From assembly GCA_025201865.1 (NCBI GenBank), contig MU603126.1, forward strand, positions 1-13,631: 13,631 nt of DNA, read 5' to 3'. Both the position numbers and the translations under genes were made by a program. This stretch comes from Ramicandelaber brevisporus (lineage: Eukaryota > Kickxellomycota > Ramicandelaberales > Ramicandelaberaceae). Positions within the stretch are counted from its first letter, which is position 1. The number at the start of each line of letters is the position of its first letter. The notes beneath the pieces were generated by a model. The model made no database searches. It worked only from the letters and a program-made list of their open reading frames with translations, and was not told the DNA's origin. Shown here piece by piece: positions 1 through 8,341 of this stretch.

Positions 1-2340
1 ACATTTGATGCGGTATCAACAGAGTTTAGCCTGGCTACTCATGAGACTGCGGTGGCACCTATTGTTGAAGAGGTTCAACCACCAGTAGTTGAAGAAGAAG
101 AAGAATTATCTGCGGAAGTTGTCGAATCATCCATTCAGCCAGTCAGTCTTGGTCCAGATGCATCCCAGACAGCTTCGTCGGCAACAGTTATTCATGAGCC
201 ACATATTTATCAGACTGAACCAGCACCATTCTCATTTGGTGGTGGTAATGCTGCAGGTGGAGATGATAATCTCGATGACTTGTTTGGTCCCTCTTCGTCA
301 GGCGATGCATTCTTCACTGGTACTACAAACAATGATGCCTCTGCTGCCTACGATTTCGGCGCATCGTCTGCATTTGATTACACCCACCATCATCATCATC
401 ACGATCAGCAGCAGCAGCAGCAGCAACTGGAGCATGTATATGCCCAGCCAAGTGATCTCTCGTTTGCAACATGCAGTGCTCAGTTCCCAATGCCTCTTCC
501 TGATACACACTTTGACCAAACTGTGGAAGAGTATGCGGCAGCTACAACAACTTTTGCCGATGAATTGATTGGTGAAGTCAATGTGGAAGAAACCCCAGCG
601 ACAGTTCCTCTCTCCGATGAGCCAATTATGACTACGACCGCAACAACAGATGCAGCAAGAACAGCAACAACAGCTGCTGCAGGTGAGCATAAAGAGACTG
701 AACAAACCACCACAACTACAAGCAAATCAGAAGTTGGATTTATTCCGAGTTTTATGGAGAGTAAAATGGGACAAAGCGCATCACTTGCAATGGGTTGGTT
801 ATCTAAAGTTGCTCAGCCGCTCATTATGGAAGATGTTGATGACAGTGAGCAGCCTACATCCCAGCCACCTCACATGCCTCAGCCTCATCACTATGAGTTT
901 AACTCTACTGACGGATCTGCCACTCAACAGCAGCATCAACAGAATCAGCAGCAGCAGCAGCAGCAGCAGCAGGAACTTGATACTGATGGCACTGTGGAAC
1001 GCTCAATTGAGCCTCAGTTACAAGGAGACAATGTCTTGTTAGAAGAAAATGGTGCATTCCTTTTACAGTCAGACGATAGTCAATTGCAGATTCCACATGC
1101 AGAAATTGCAGATTTAACAGCTCAGCTCGGTGAAGCACATGTTCAGTTATCTGAAATGGATTATGAATTGAATACTACTAAAAACAATTACACAAATCTG
1201 GAACAGCAGTATAATCATTTGTTGTCTAATTACAATCAGCTAAGCAGCCAGTATGAAGCTACAAAGAACGGTCATCAGCAGTCATTACATCAGAAGGACT
1301 CGGAAATAGCTCTACTCAAGGAGCAAGTTAGACAATTGAACGAACATCGCAACAGCCAGTCTACAGCACAACCGGACAACAGCGCAGAAATTCACTCTCT
1401 CAATGAAACAATGTCTAACTTGCAGTTCCAATTGCAACTCTCGGCAGATGAACAAACAGCCCTCTTGTCAGACATTGATGCTCGTAAACAGTCCGAATCC
1501 ATTCTCCAGAACAGAGTCAATGAACTCACTGAGGAAGTGAAGCGACTCCAGACACACTCAGCGAGACCAACCACACCAGCGGCCGCCTCAATCCGCAGTC
1601 CAATGCTTGGTAGTATCTCGTCTCTGAGCGATGCTGATGTGAGACAGTTGAAGCGTGACAAGGCCAAATTGGAAGTGAAGTTGCATTCAACCAGAAATGA
1701 ACTCGCAGATGCTCAAGTAACTCTCCAGCGCTATTTGGCACAGTTTGGCCCACTTGTTGATGATGATGCCGAATCAAATGCTGTTGAGAACGAAGTTAAC
1801 GGTGCTGAATATCAGCAGCCTGCACAGCAGCAGCAGTATCAACAGCAGCAACAGCAACAGCAGCATTATCAAGCTGAGACTGCAGCCACCCAGTTTGCCA
1901 CGCAGACTTCACCAAGACACGATCATGTGCAACCTGCTGTATTGTCATTTGATGCTAAAACTCATGACATTCCAAGTACAACAGCCCATGCCACTACTGC
2001 TGCTCCCCCAGTTCAGAACGCATTCTCCCCACCGCCACCACAGCCACCTCAACAGCAGCAGCCAGCATCGAATCTCTATGACAATGTCCATCATGCCCAC
2101 GATCATGACCACTCTCACGAGCACCACCATGACCATACTGCGGCACCATCTGTGAATGAGATTGTACGCGAGAAGGCACTCCATCAGTTTGAACATCACG
2201 ACAACGTACATCATGGAGCTGCTCGCACATCGGCTGCCTCTCAACACCAGCATGCTGCTTCTGCCGTTTCCAAGCCTGCACTTGGTGCTCAGTTGTACCA
2301 TTGCTCGGTATGCTTTGAAGCTCCAATTCTAAACATTTAA
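1..2340 (+). CDS. Partial low-complexity/coiled-coil protein, possibly golgin-like (5' end outside window)
   Basis: The frame is open from base 1 with no convincing start, so this is the C-terminal 779 residues of a longer protein. I do not recognise the family. In order it holds: an acidic, Ser/Thr-rich stretch; six His then seven Gln (385-426); a hydrophobic segment poor in charge (739-828) that could form an amphipathic helix; a Gln-rich run (925-972); three heptad-like coiled-coil stretches (about 1096-1365, 1384-1557 and 1630-1758) separated by Ser/Pro linkers; another Gln run (1812-1863); a Pro/Gln patch (2026-2066); and a His-rich patch (2089-2136). A membrane-binding helix followed by long coiled coil recalls tethering golgins, but that is inference. 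No signal peptide, transmembrane segment or enzyme motif is visible. The last codons before the TAA may lie in an intron (2308-2448); splicing would replace the final ten residues. A possible AATAAA polyadenylation signal lies at 2575-2580. Confidence 0.8.
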   Translation, partial: TFDAVSTEFSLATHETAVAPIVEEVQPPVVEEEEELSAEVVESSIQPVSLGPDASQTASSATVIHEPHIYQTEPAPFSFGGGNAAGGDDNLDDLFGPSSSGDAFFTGTTNNDASAAYDFGASSAFDYTHHHHHHDQQQQQQQLEHVYAQPSDLSFATCSAQFPMPLPDTHFDQTVEEYAAATTTFADELIGEVNVEETPATVPLSDEPIMTTTATTDAARTATTAAAGEHKETEQTTTTTSKSEVGFIPSFMESKMGQSASLAMGWLSKVAQPLIMEDVDDSEQPTSQPPHMPQPHHYEFNSTDGSATQQQHQQNQQQQQQQQQELDTDGTVERSIEPQLQGDNVLLEENGAFLLQSDDSQLQIPHAEIADLTAQLGEAHVQLSEMDYELNTTKNNYTNLEQQYNHLLSNYNQLSSQYEATKNGHQQSLHQKDSEIALLKEQVRQLNEHRNSQSTAQPDNSAEIHSLNETMSNLQFQLQLSADEQTALLSDIDARKQSESILQNRVNELTEEVKRLQTHSARPTTPAAASIRSPMLGSISSLSDADVRQLKRDKAKLEVKLHSTRNELADAQVTLQRYLAQFGPLVDDDAESNAVENEVNGAEYQQPAQQQQYQQQQQQQQHYQAETAATQFATQTSPRHDHVQPAVLSFDAKTHDIPSTTAHATTAAPPVQNAFSPPPPQPPQQQQPASNLYDNVHHAHDHDHSHEHHHDHTAAPSVNEIVREKALHQFEHHDNVHHGAARTSAASQHQHAASAVSKPALGAQLYHCSVCFEAPILNI
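739..828 (+). other. Candidate amphipathic, ALPS-like lipid-binding helix in the first gene
   Basis: These thirty codons are rich in Phe, Met, Leu, Trp and Val spaced three or four apart. Ser, Gly, Gln and only a few charges (one Glu, two Lys) lie between. The sequence around GQSASLAMGWLSK would put the bulky residues on one face and small polar residues on the other, which is the character of amphipathic lipid-packing sensors in some golgins. A Pro near each end would bound the helix. The assignment rests on composition and spacing only. Confidence 0.35.
1096..1758 (+). other. Coiled-coil region of the first gene (three segments)
   Basis: Leu/Ile/Val recur at heptad-like positions among Glu, Lys, Gln and Asn in three blocks: about 1096-1365, 1384-1557 and 1630-1758. 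Examples are the block ending KEQVRQLNEH, the block with NRVNELTEEVKRLQ, and the block with RQLKRDKAKLEVKL. Short Ser/Thr/Pro-rich linkers separate them. This is the most ordered part of the protein and suggests dimerisation or a rod-like tether. Confidence 0.7.
2089..2136 (+). other. Histidine-rich patch in the first gene
   Basis: Ten of sixteen consecutive codons are His, alternating with Asp, Ser, Glu and Ala. The composition resembles metal-binding loops, but no zinc-transporter or other metal-handling domain is present, so a role in metal binding is not established. A separate run of six His followed by seven Gln occurs at 385-426. Confidence 0.7.
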
Positions 2341-2448
2341 ACATCTAAACATCCAAACATCCAAACATCCAAACACCTTTTGTTGTTTTTCCGTCGCTCT
2401 TTCCCCCTTTCTTTCTTCCTCTTCAATCAAATACTCATTAATTATCAG
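2308..2448 (+). other. Candidate 3'-terminal intron of the first gene
   Basis: A GTATGC donor begins at 2308 exactly between codons (phase 0). A long pyrimidine tract (about 2376-2432) precedes a TTATCAG acceptor ending at 2448. Joining would skip the TAA at 2338-2340 and add 19 codons from 2449 to a TAA at 2503-2505. CTAAAC elements resembling branch sites sit at 2330 and 2345, though far from the acceptor. Sites and phase fit, but nothing recognisable is encoded by the added exon, so use of the intron is uncertain. Pyrimidine-rich DNA is also ordinary in a 3' untranslated region. Confidence 0.4.
2331..2378 (+). repeat. Six-copy 8-bp tandem repeat (AAACATCY type)
   Basis: Six back-to-back 8-bp units run AAACATTT, AAACATCT, three AAACATCC and AAACACCT. 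The three central units are identical and the outer ones decayed. The repeat covers the stop codon of the unspliced first gene and lies inside the candidate terminal intron. Confidence 0.85.
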
Positions 2449-2505
2449 GGCGATATGCATATGATCCATCTACTAGTTGAAACCTCATTATTGTCTTCAA
2501 ATTAA

Positions 2506-2606
2506 AATAATGAGTAAAATGGCTGCATATAAGTAGTGAAAATATGGAATGAAAACGTTAATAATAATGACAATAATAAATGGCGCAGGTAATTATGGAT
2601 TGGTTT
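2506..2606. other. Convergent intergenic spacer
   Basis: About 100 bp of AT-rich DNA separate the ends of the convergent first gene and SNF5. AATAAA at 2575-2580 on the plus strand could be the polyadenylation signal of the first gene, which would make the two 3' untranslated regions overlap or abut. No canonical AATAAA was seen on the minus strand for SNF5 between its stop and 2340. Confidence 0.5.
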
Positions 2607-5600
2607 TTAGTGAGCACGGGATCTGCCTCTTGGACGACCACGGCGTCTTGGACCAGGACTAATGTCACCGCCATTGACATGGCCACCACCTCTTGGGTGA
2701 TAAACACGCGGTGACCGATGCGAGGCTGGATCGAAATCATCATCCTCGCTGTCATCCTCAGCAGCAGGATCAGAGGGTGTATCTGAAACGGCGTCGTAAT
2801 CTTCGTCAGTATCCATCGCAAGCGGGTTGACATTCGCACTGGATTGGGCAGCCTGGGATGACGAGCCAGCCGCAGAACTGGCTTGACCAGCCGATGCACC
2901 AGGACCGCGACGACGAAGAGTTCGGCCAACAACGGCACTGCCAGGGTCATCAGCAGAGCCACTGCTCACATTGCTAGCAGTAGCAGCGGCGGCAGCAGCA
3001 GCTTCGGCAGCGGCTTGAGCAGTAGCAGCCTGCTGCGCCAACAGCTTCTTTCGTTGCTCCAACATTGCCTCCTTGTCAATGACGCGCACGGGATAGTTGC
3101 GGAATCGCTCTTCTGGACGAGCACCCAAAATGCCAGAAGTGCCATCAGCATCTTGAACGACGTGGCTGAATAACTCGTACGGATCTGGACGCTTGAATGG
3201 GTCGGCAGTCGCCAGCTTGAGTCGTTCGAGTCGCCATTTAGAATCAAATGCCTTGTAATCAAATCGATACGCAGCTGGATACGGCGAGCGATTGGTGAGG
3301 AAAGGCTCAGCGGCTGCAGAGGTGTCAGTGATGGGAGCCCAGAATCGAGATGTGGTGTTGCCAGCGGTACCAGCACCACGGACAGTGCGACGGCGGCGGC
3401 GAGAGTCGCGATCGTCTCCTTCATTGGCCAAGCGGTCGACCTCGCCTTCTGGAGGAGCATCCAGCTGCGGAGTAAAAGCAGCGAGAACGGCAGCGGTAGC
3501 ATCATATTGGTTGTACTGAGCAATTGTAAGATGAGGATGCAACGACTTGGGCAATACCCAGTCGGCCATACCCTCAGCTGGAACGTGAGCAGCGGCCAAT
3601 TGAGCAGGGACCAAATGGCCAGCAAGGCCAAGACTAGCCAGGTGCACACCCAATTCTGCATTATCCACTTCTCGAGGCTGAGTCAAGATTCGCATGCTGG
3701 CATCGCGCACTGTAGTGGCAACGACTGGGTACTGCAAGTGCGGCGCCATATCCGACTTGTTCTCAACGGCCTTCCGCATTGTTGCCCCAAGTTCTGGTGT
3801 CCATGTCATTAGCGATGTAACCGACTGCTGCTGTTGATGCTGCTGCATCAGATAATCGTGCAGATCCTCGCCAGGACAAGGAGCAATGTCGATAATGAAG
3901 TTGAGATCGTGCAGTATTTTGAGATATGCAGCGAGTTGCTCTCGAATGCCATGTGCAATGGCTGACCGGAACTCATCGTACAGTCCAAGCTCAGCAACGG
4001 TGATATCTGCAAATGTCTCCGGGTCAGTGTATCCATAGCCAGTAAATGAGCGTGAAGACGCTGGTGGATTGTCGTGATGCTCAGACTGCTGTTGGCTGCA
4101 ACCGATGCCGTTTGAGCGAGAGTGGTCAATGGTAGACTCAGTTTCAGAATCGCAGGCAACAGAATGGTCACTCTCATCATCAGTAGTGTCACTAACCTCG
4201 CCATCTGATGTCATGTGCAGCAAGCCAGGCACATCATTGTCAATTCGATGCGAGTGTTTTGTGCCCTTCGATGCCTTCGCCGCAGCAGCAGCCAATGCAG
4301 CCTGGGCTTGAGCTTGCTGAGCAACAGCAGCTGCCGCAGCTGCCGCCGCAGCCGCCGCCGCCGCCGCCTTTGCGCTGTGCCCACCACGACCTCTTCCTCG
4401 ACCACGACCGCGTCTGTTAGCAGAAGCCATTAATAGCTGCTGAGTTTGGACGGCTTGAACAGCAGCAATGTCATCAGCTGTCGAAGCACTAAACACATCA
4501 TGTCCTCCGGAAGCCACAGCTGCTGCAGCCAAAATCGAAGCAGCACTGACAGAATGAGCCTCGGAGCGAACATATGGAATGATATCCCAGTCAAATTGAT
4601 CAGAATAGACTTGACCGGCAAGGACGATGCGTAACTTGATCAATACACGCAGCTCGTCGTCATAAATCAGTGATATTGGGGCAGTGTTGAATGTGCCAGA
4701 ATGCGAGCGTGCGCTGCTGTGCAACTGAGATATGCTGTCGATGGTTAAAGGCTGATTTTGAGGGCCAATGTGAATAGAGTCCAACTCGTTATTTTCATTA
4801 ACCGAATAGAAATCAACAGGCAAAGCTGCCATAACACTTCCACGCTGGGCATAATCCTCCAATTGCTCATTGATTTGTCTGATAATTAATTCACCAAATT
4901 TATCATAAACAAATGCAGGTTTACCAACCAATGCAACATTAGTATGAGACTGATACATTGGCAAACTCATGTTTGGCTGCTGCTGAGGCGTTCCAATTCT
5001 CTCATCGTCATCATCCATTATACTATTACTGCGTCCCTGCAGCGCACTGCTTGATGCGGAATTACCTTCAGTGGCCACTAAGATTGAGGCATTTGGAGCA
5101 ATGTCAACAATGTCAAAAGCCAAGTCTTCGCATAGTCTGCGTGCAAATAATTCCGGAGTAATGTGTCTGTCTGTCAAGTTCCAAGTAAATGTGTCTCTCA
5201 ACTTAGATCCATCTGGTAGCTCAATATCTATTCTAATAGGAACCAGTCTAACTGGTGCATGTGTAACACTCTTGCGCACTTCATCTGTGATTGGAACCGA
5301 TGCATTCTCCACATTTGCACTATTGACTATTATTGACTTTCGGGAGGATCGTTGTGAATGACCAGTGGTAATAGTTGTAGTTGGTGATGAGGTATTGCTA
5401 ATGGTAGTAGATGCAGAGTAGCGCTTTGATTTAACACGTAGTAAACCCAAGTCAATGTCATTGGGTTTGGGGATATGCAAAAGGGGAGCCTGCGGTTTCT
5501 CAGGATCCTTAAACTGCGAGTAATTATTGAATCGCTCCAATAGATATTTAACTCTTCTTTGCTCAACTTCATTTGAATTCCAGCTTTGGTTTCTACTACT

Positions 5601-6996
5601 GATATTACTGCCGGCGTTTGGCGCATCAGTTCGCTGCATTAATCTAGTGGCTCGTCTTTCATGTGGATAAACTACTCTTGCAAACTGCTGAGGAGGTCCA
5701 TTAGGGTCGACTCCAATGTCTTTATATCCTCTTCCATAAGGCGGCTGATGACCAGATGCCAGTACTGCTGGATTAAACACTTGCTTTACATCAAAATCCA
5801 CATAATTTGCACGGTATTTCTGCCCTCGAACCTCCAATAACTGTTGTTTATTCTTCAAATTCTTTGCAGATTCATTGGATATCATTTTATATCTGTCTTC
5901 ATTGGCCAGGTACTTGTCCAGAGTCAACTTTTCAAATGATGTTAATACTGGATGCTGGATTTGTTGAGCAGACTCTTTGCGCTCTTTGGATCCATTAATA
6001 TCTGTTACCGCAGCATTCGTTGTAGTATTAGTAGCATTGGCTGCATTATTAATATGGGTTGAAGTAGAAGTAGCATTAGTGCTGGCTGGAGTGGATGTAG
6101 CTTCAGATTGCTTCTGAGGAGTACCTTTGTCAACATCCATTGGCTCATTGCTGCTTTGAGTTGTAGCTGCGGGTGTCTGAGATGGAGGAGCTTGCTGTGG
6201 TGAACGAACTGAGCCAGTTGGACTAGCTGGTGCCGTGGCTTTAGGAGATATTGGGTCCTTCTGTGGAGTTGAGGCAGTTGTTGCAGTTTGTGGCTTTTGT
6301 TGCTGTTGCTGTTGCTGTTGTTGTTGCTGCTGTAGTTGTAGTTGCTGTTGTTGTTGTAAAGCCATCAATTGGCGCTGAACTGCTTGTTGAACAATTGGAG
6401 GTAGATCATTAAATTGCTCAGGTGTCATTGTAATGATTTTGTTCCATTGTTCTTGTGAAAGTGGCATTTGCAGTGCACTTTGTGAACCTGATTCTGATGA
6501 CATTGATGATGTGCGTCTCTGTGCTATTTCACTAGTTGCTGATGTTGGTGACACTGTTGCAGGTCCTGTTGTAGTGCTAGAAACTGAAGGGCGAGTTTGG
6601 GCTGGCTGTGGAGCTGGACTAGTAGGATTTGAACTTACTTGAGACTGTTGTTGCTGCTGCTGTTGCTGTTGTTGTTGCTGTTGCTGTGATTGTTGCTGCT
6701 GCTGTGATTGTTGCTGCTGCTGCTGTTGTTGAATCAAACCCATAAACATACTCTGACGCAATGTTAATAACTCTGCTTGATTAGTTGGTATTTCTACACC
6801 AATTCTAGCCAAATTTGCAGCAAATCTAGCCAAATGCTCCTTGTCAACTATATTAGCTCGAGGATCCGTCATTAACAATCGATACAAATCAAATGCCAGT
6901 GGTATTTTATTTTCTGGCAACTCTGCAAACGTGCGCTGAACTCCAATTGGAACCATAGATGCATTCTGCTGTTGCTGTTGTTGTTGAACTGGAGCT

Positions 6997-7031
<35 letters not shown>

Positions 7032-7958
7032 TTGCTGCTGTTGCTGCTGTTGAGCACGAGCTGCTAATAAAGCCGCTGCCTGCTGTTGCTGCTGGTGTTG
7101 CTGTTGCTGAGCTGCATTTTGATTGCGAGCCTGCAGTGCTTGCAATAACTGTTGCTGGATAGAGGCCTGCATATGCTGAGGCATGGCTGCAAGTCCAGCC
7201 TGTAAATTACCTTGTCCAGCTGCCGTGAGCAATGCAATGATATTACCCGTTTGATCCACAGGCTGAGTGGGAGGCGGTGAAATAGTGCCTGGTACTCCAG
7301 CGTTCAATCCAGCCAAGCCGAGCAAAGAGGTAACATCAAGTGACGGCTGTTGCTGTTGCACTTGTGGCTGGGATGGTTGCTGAGGCGCAGTTTGAACACC
7401 ACCGAGGAATGCAGTAAGATCAATACTACCAGATGACGCATTTGATGTAACTGGATTGGCCACATTGGCTGCAACAGCCGCGGGAGCAGTGGCAGCTCCT
7501 CCAGAAAGCAATCCAAGCGATCCTAAGATGTCATCTCCAGCGAGAGCTGGGAGGCCAGATGCAGTCGCCGCTGCGAGCGATGTCATCATTCGAGGTGGCT
7601 GTTGTTGCTGCTGATGCTGTTGCTGTTGTTGCTGACCTTGGGCTGTCATTAATTGCTTCAACACTGCTGCATCAAGTCCAAACGGATCAACTGCTGTTGC
7701 TGCTGTTGCTGCTCCTGCTGTTGTAGCTGGCTTTGACGACACGGATGCTCCTGCTCCAATGCCAGCAGAAAGTGCAGCTTGCAGAGTATTGGCTGACAGC
7801 TGATCGGCTGCTGATAACCCAACAAGAGCTGATGAAGTGCCTGGAATGACTGTTGAGGCTGACGATGTACCCACTGCTGTTGTCGCCGCCGCTGAAACGG
7901 GTGCTGCGACTGACGAGCCAGTAACACCGCTAGTAAGTCCTGCCAGGAACTGGTCCAT
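2607..7958 (-). CDS. SNF5: SNF5/SMARCB1/INI1-family SWI/SNF chromatin-remodelling subunit
   Basis: This is a core subunit of SWI/SNF-type nucleosome remodellers and acts in the nucleus. From the Met at 7958 the protein is 1783 residues. The N-terminal half is low complexity (Ala, Ser, polyGln), as in yeast Snf5, with islands of ordinary sequence. Repeat 1 of the SNF5 domain starts near residue 902, with the hallmark strands LVPIRIDIELPDG and LRDTFTWNL, then ITPELFARRLCEDL. Its second helix (IIRQINEQLEDY) follows after an insertion. Repeat 2 starts near 1105 (RVLIKLRIVLAG, DQFDWDI). It resumes near 1312 (PETFADITVAELGLYDEF, IREQL) after about 185 inserted residues. A basic helix with an RRRRR run (about 1506-1528) matches the C-terminal helix of SMARCB1 known to contact the nucleosome acidic patch. 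The tail carries an acidic stretch and an AT-hook-like end. The large size and polyGln favour Snf5 over the small RSC paralogue Sfh1. An ATG at 8096 would add 46 hydrophobic residues, but probably lies in an intron. Confidence 0.93.
2610..2657 (-). other. AT-hook-like basic C-terminus of SNF5
   Basis: The last residues read RRRGRPRGRS and then end. The GRP core flanked by Arg is the AT-hook pattern for minor-groove binding. An RG box also occurs at about 4380-4418 in the same protein. Confidence 0.55.
3890..4025 (-). other. SNF5 repeat 2, second half (helical part)
   Basis: The encoded PETFADITVAELGLYDEF, then AIAHGIREQL, corresponds to the SPEEFA..LC.ELGLGGEF..AIAYSIRGQL segment of the family. 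The usual Cys is replaced by Val here, and GG by YD. Confidence 0.85.
4026..4580 (-). other. In-frame low-complexity insertion inside SNF5 repeat 2
   Basis: About 555 nt (185 codons) separate the DQFDWDI strand from the helix that starts DPETFAD. The insert encodes Ala-rich runs, including 14 Ala in a row (4324-4368), an RG-repeat box (about 4380-4418), a Gln/Ala stretch, and an acidic Asp/Glu/Ser segment. No splice-site pair fits its ends: there is no GT at the start and no AG at the end. It therefore appears to be translated. Confidence 0.8.
4581..4650 (-). other. SNF5 repeat 2, first half (beta-hairpin)
   Basis: The encoded RVLIKLRIVLAG and DQFDWDI match the conserved strands of repeat 2 (RVIIKLNIHVG and DQFEWDL/M in animal SMARCB1). 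The helical half follows only after the 4026-4580 insertion. Confidence 0.85.
5040..5258 (-). other. SNF5 repeat 1, beta-hairpin and first helix
   Basis: The encoded residues include VRLVPIRIDIEL, LRDTFTWNL and ITPELFARRLCEDLAFD, matching the most conserved part of the first SNF5 repeat in SMARCB1/Snf5. The expected following helix is displaced downstream to about 4830-4915 by a Ser/Asp/Gln-rich insertion. Confidence 0.85.
6297..6357 (-). repeat. PolyGln tract of SNF5
   Basis: Mixed CAG/CAA codons on the minus strand encode an almost pure Gln run with one Leu interruption. It directly follows the QRQLMAL segment. Confidence 0.9.
6645..6731 (-). repeat. PolyGln/Ser tract of SNF5
   Basis: Mixed CAG/CAA codons encode blocks of Gln punctuated by single Ser codons. 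The tract follows a conserved-looking helical island (about 6735-6935). Confidence 0.9.
6968..7110 (-). repeat. PolyGln cluster of SNF5
   Basis: Two Gln blocks at 6968-7052, split by a short Ala-Pro-Val, and a third at about 7081-7110 are encoded by mixed CAG/CAA codons. This is the longest Gln region in the window. A smaller Gln/His block lies at 7594-7633. Confidence 0.9.
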
Positions 7959-7959
7959 A

Positions 7960-8098
7960 CTATGAGGGAGGGGGAAAATAAACAACAGCGAGAGGCTGGC
8001 GATCGCGGCAAGTAAAAGAAGCTGATGGTAATAACACTGATGCAAAAGTCTTTTGTTGTTTTTGTTGTTTTTGTTGTTATTGTTGTTATTTTTCATAC
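7960..8098 (-). other. Candidate 5'-leader intron of SNF5
   Basis: Read on the minus strand, a GTATGA donor starts at 8098. A pyrimidine-rich stretch and a CATAG acceptor end at 7960, one base before the ATG at 7958. The upstream ATG at 8096 is part of the donor itself. The 46 residues it would encode (Asn/Lys repeats, then a Leu-rich hydrophobic run) suit intron and pyrimidine-tract DNA but not the start of a nuclear protein. No strong branch site was seen. RNA evidence is lacking, so the longer protein remains possible. Confidence 0.55.
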
Positions 8099-8130
8099 GT
8101 TGGCTGACTTTGACGAACTCACATACACAC

Positions 8131-8164
8131 AGAGAGAGAGAGAGAGAGCTAACGTGAGAGAGAG
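8131..8164. repeat. GA/CT microsatellite
   Basis: Nine AG units at 8131-8148, then a short interruption and a further GA run at 8156-8164. It lies about 30-65 bp upstream of the candidate SNF5 leader donor and reads as a CT tract on that strand. Confidence 0.9.
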
Positions 8165-8341
8165 CAAGTGAGATAGAGAGAACAAAATCAGACCAAACAT
8201 CAAATCATATACTCATCAGCAGTTGATGGCATTTAAAGGGCACGTAACAATTCTACAATGAGCAATCTCACCTCTAAAGGATAGTAAACTTTAAGAGTCT
8301 CTATTGTTTGGCTGTAGTATACATTCGTTAAAGGTGCGGTA

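Noticed and set aside
298-725. Minus-strand reading frames of 81-135 codons opposite the first gene
   Set aside because: They are Cys/Ser/Val/Leu-rich reverse readings of CAG, CAT and ACA repeats under a longer, compositionally sensible frame.
2966-3661. A 231-codon minus-strand frame overlapping SNF5
   Set aside because: It is a shifted reading of the SNF5 C-terminal region, Leu/Ser/Pro-rich with no domain; the SNF5 frame here matches a known family.
2607-7958. Sfh1 (RSC subunit) instead of Snf5
   Set aside because: Sfh1 is small and lacks polyGln, while this protein is very large with Gln-rich N-terminal regions. The distinction still needs a tree.
7960-8096. Signal peptide or membrane anchor at the SNF5 N-terminus
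   Set aside because: The hydrophobic run is explained by a leader intron with GTATGA donor and CATAG acceptor; SNF5 is nuclear.
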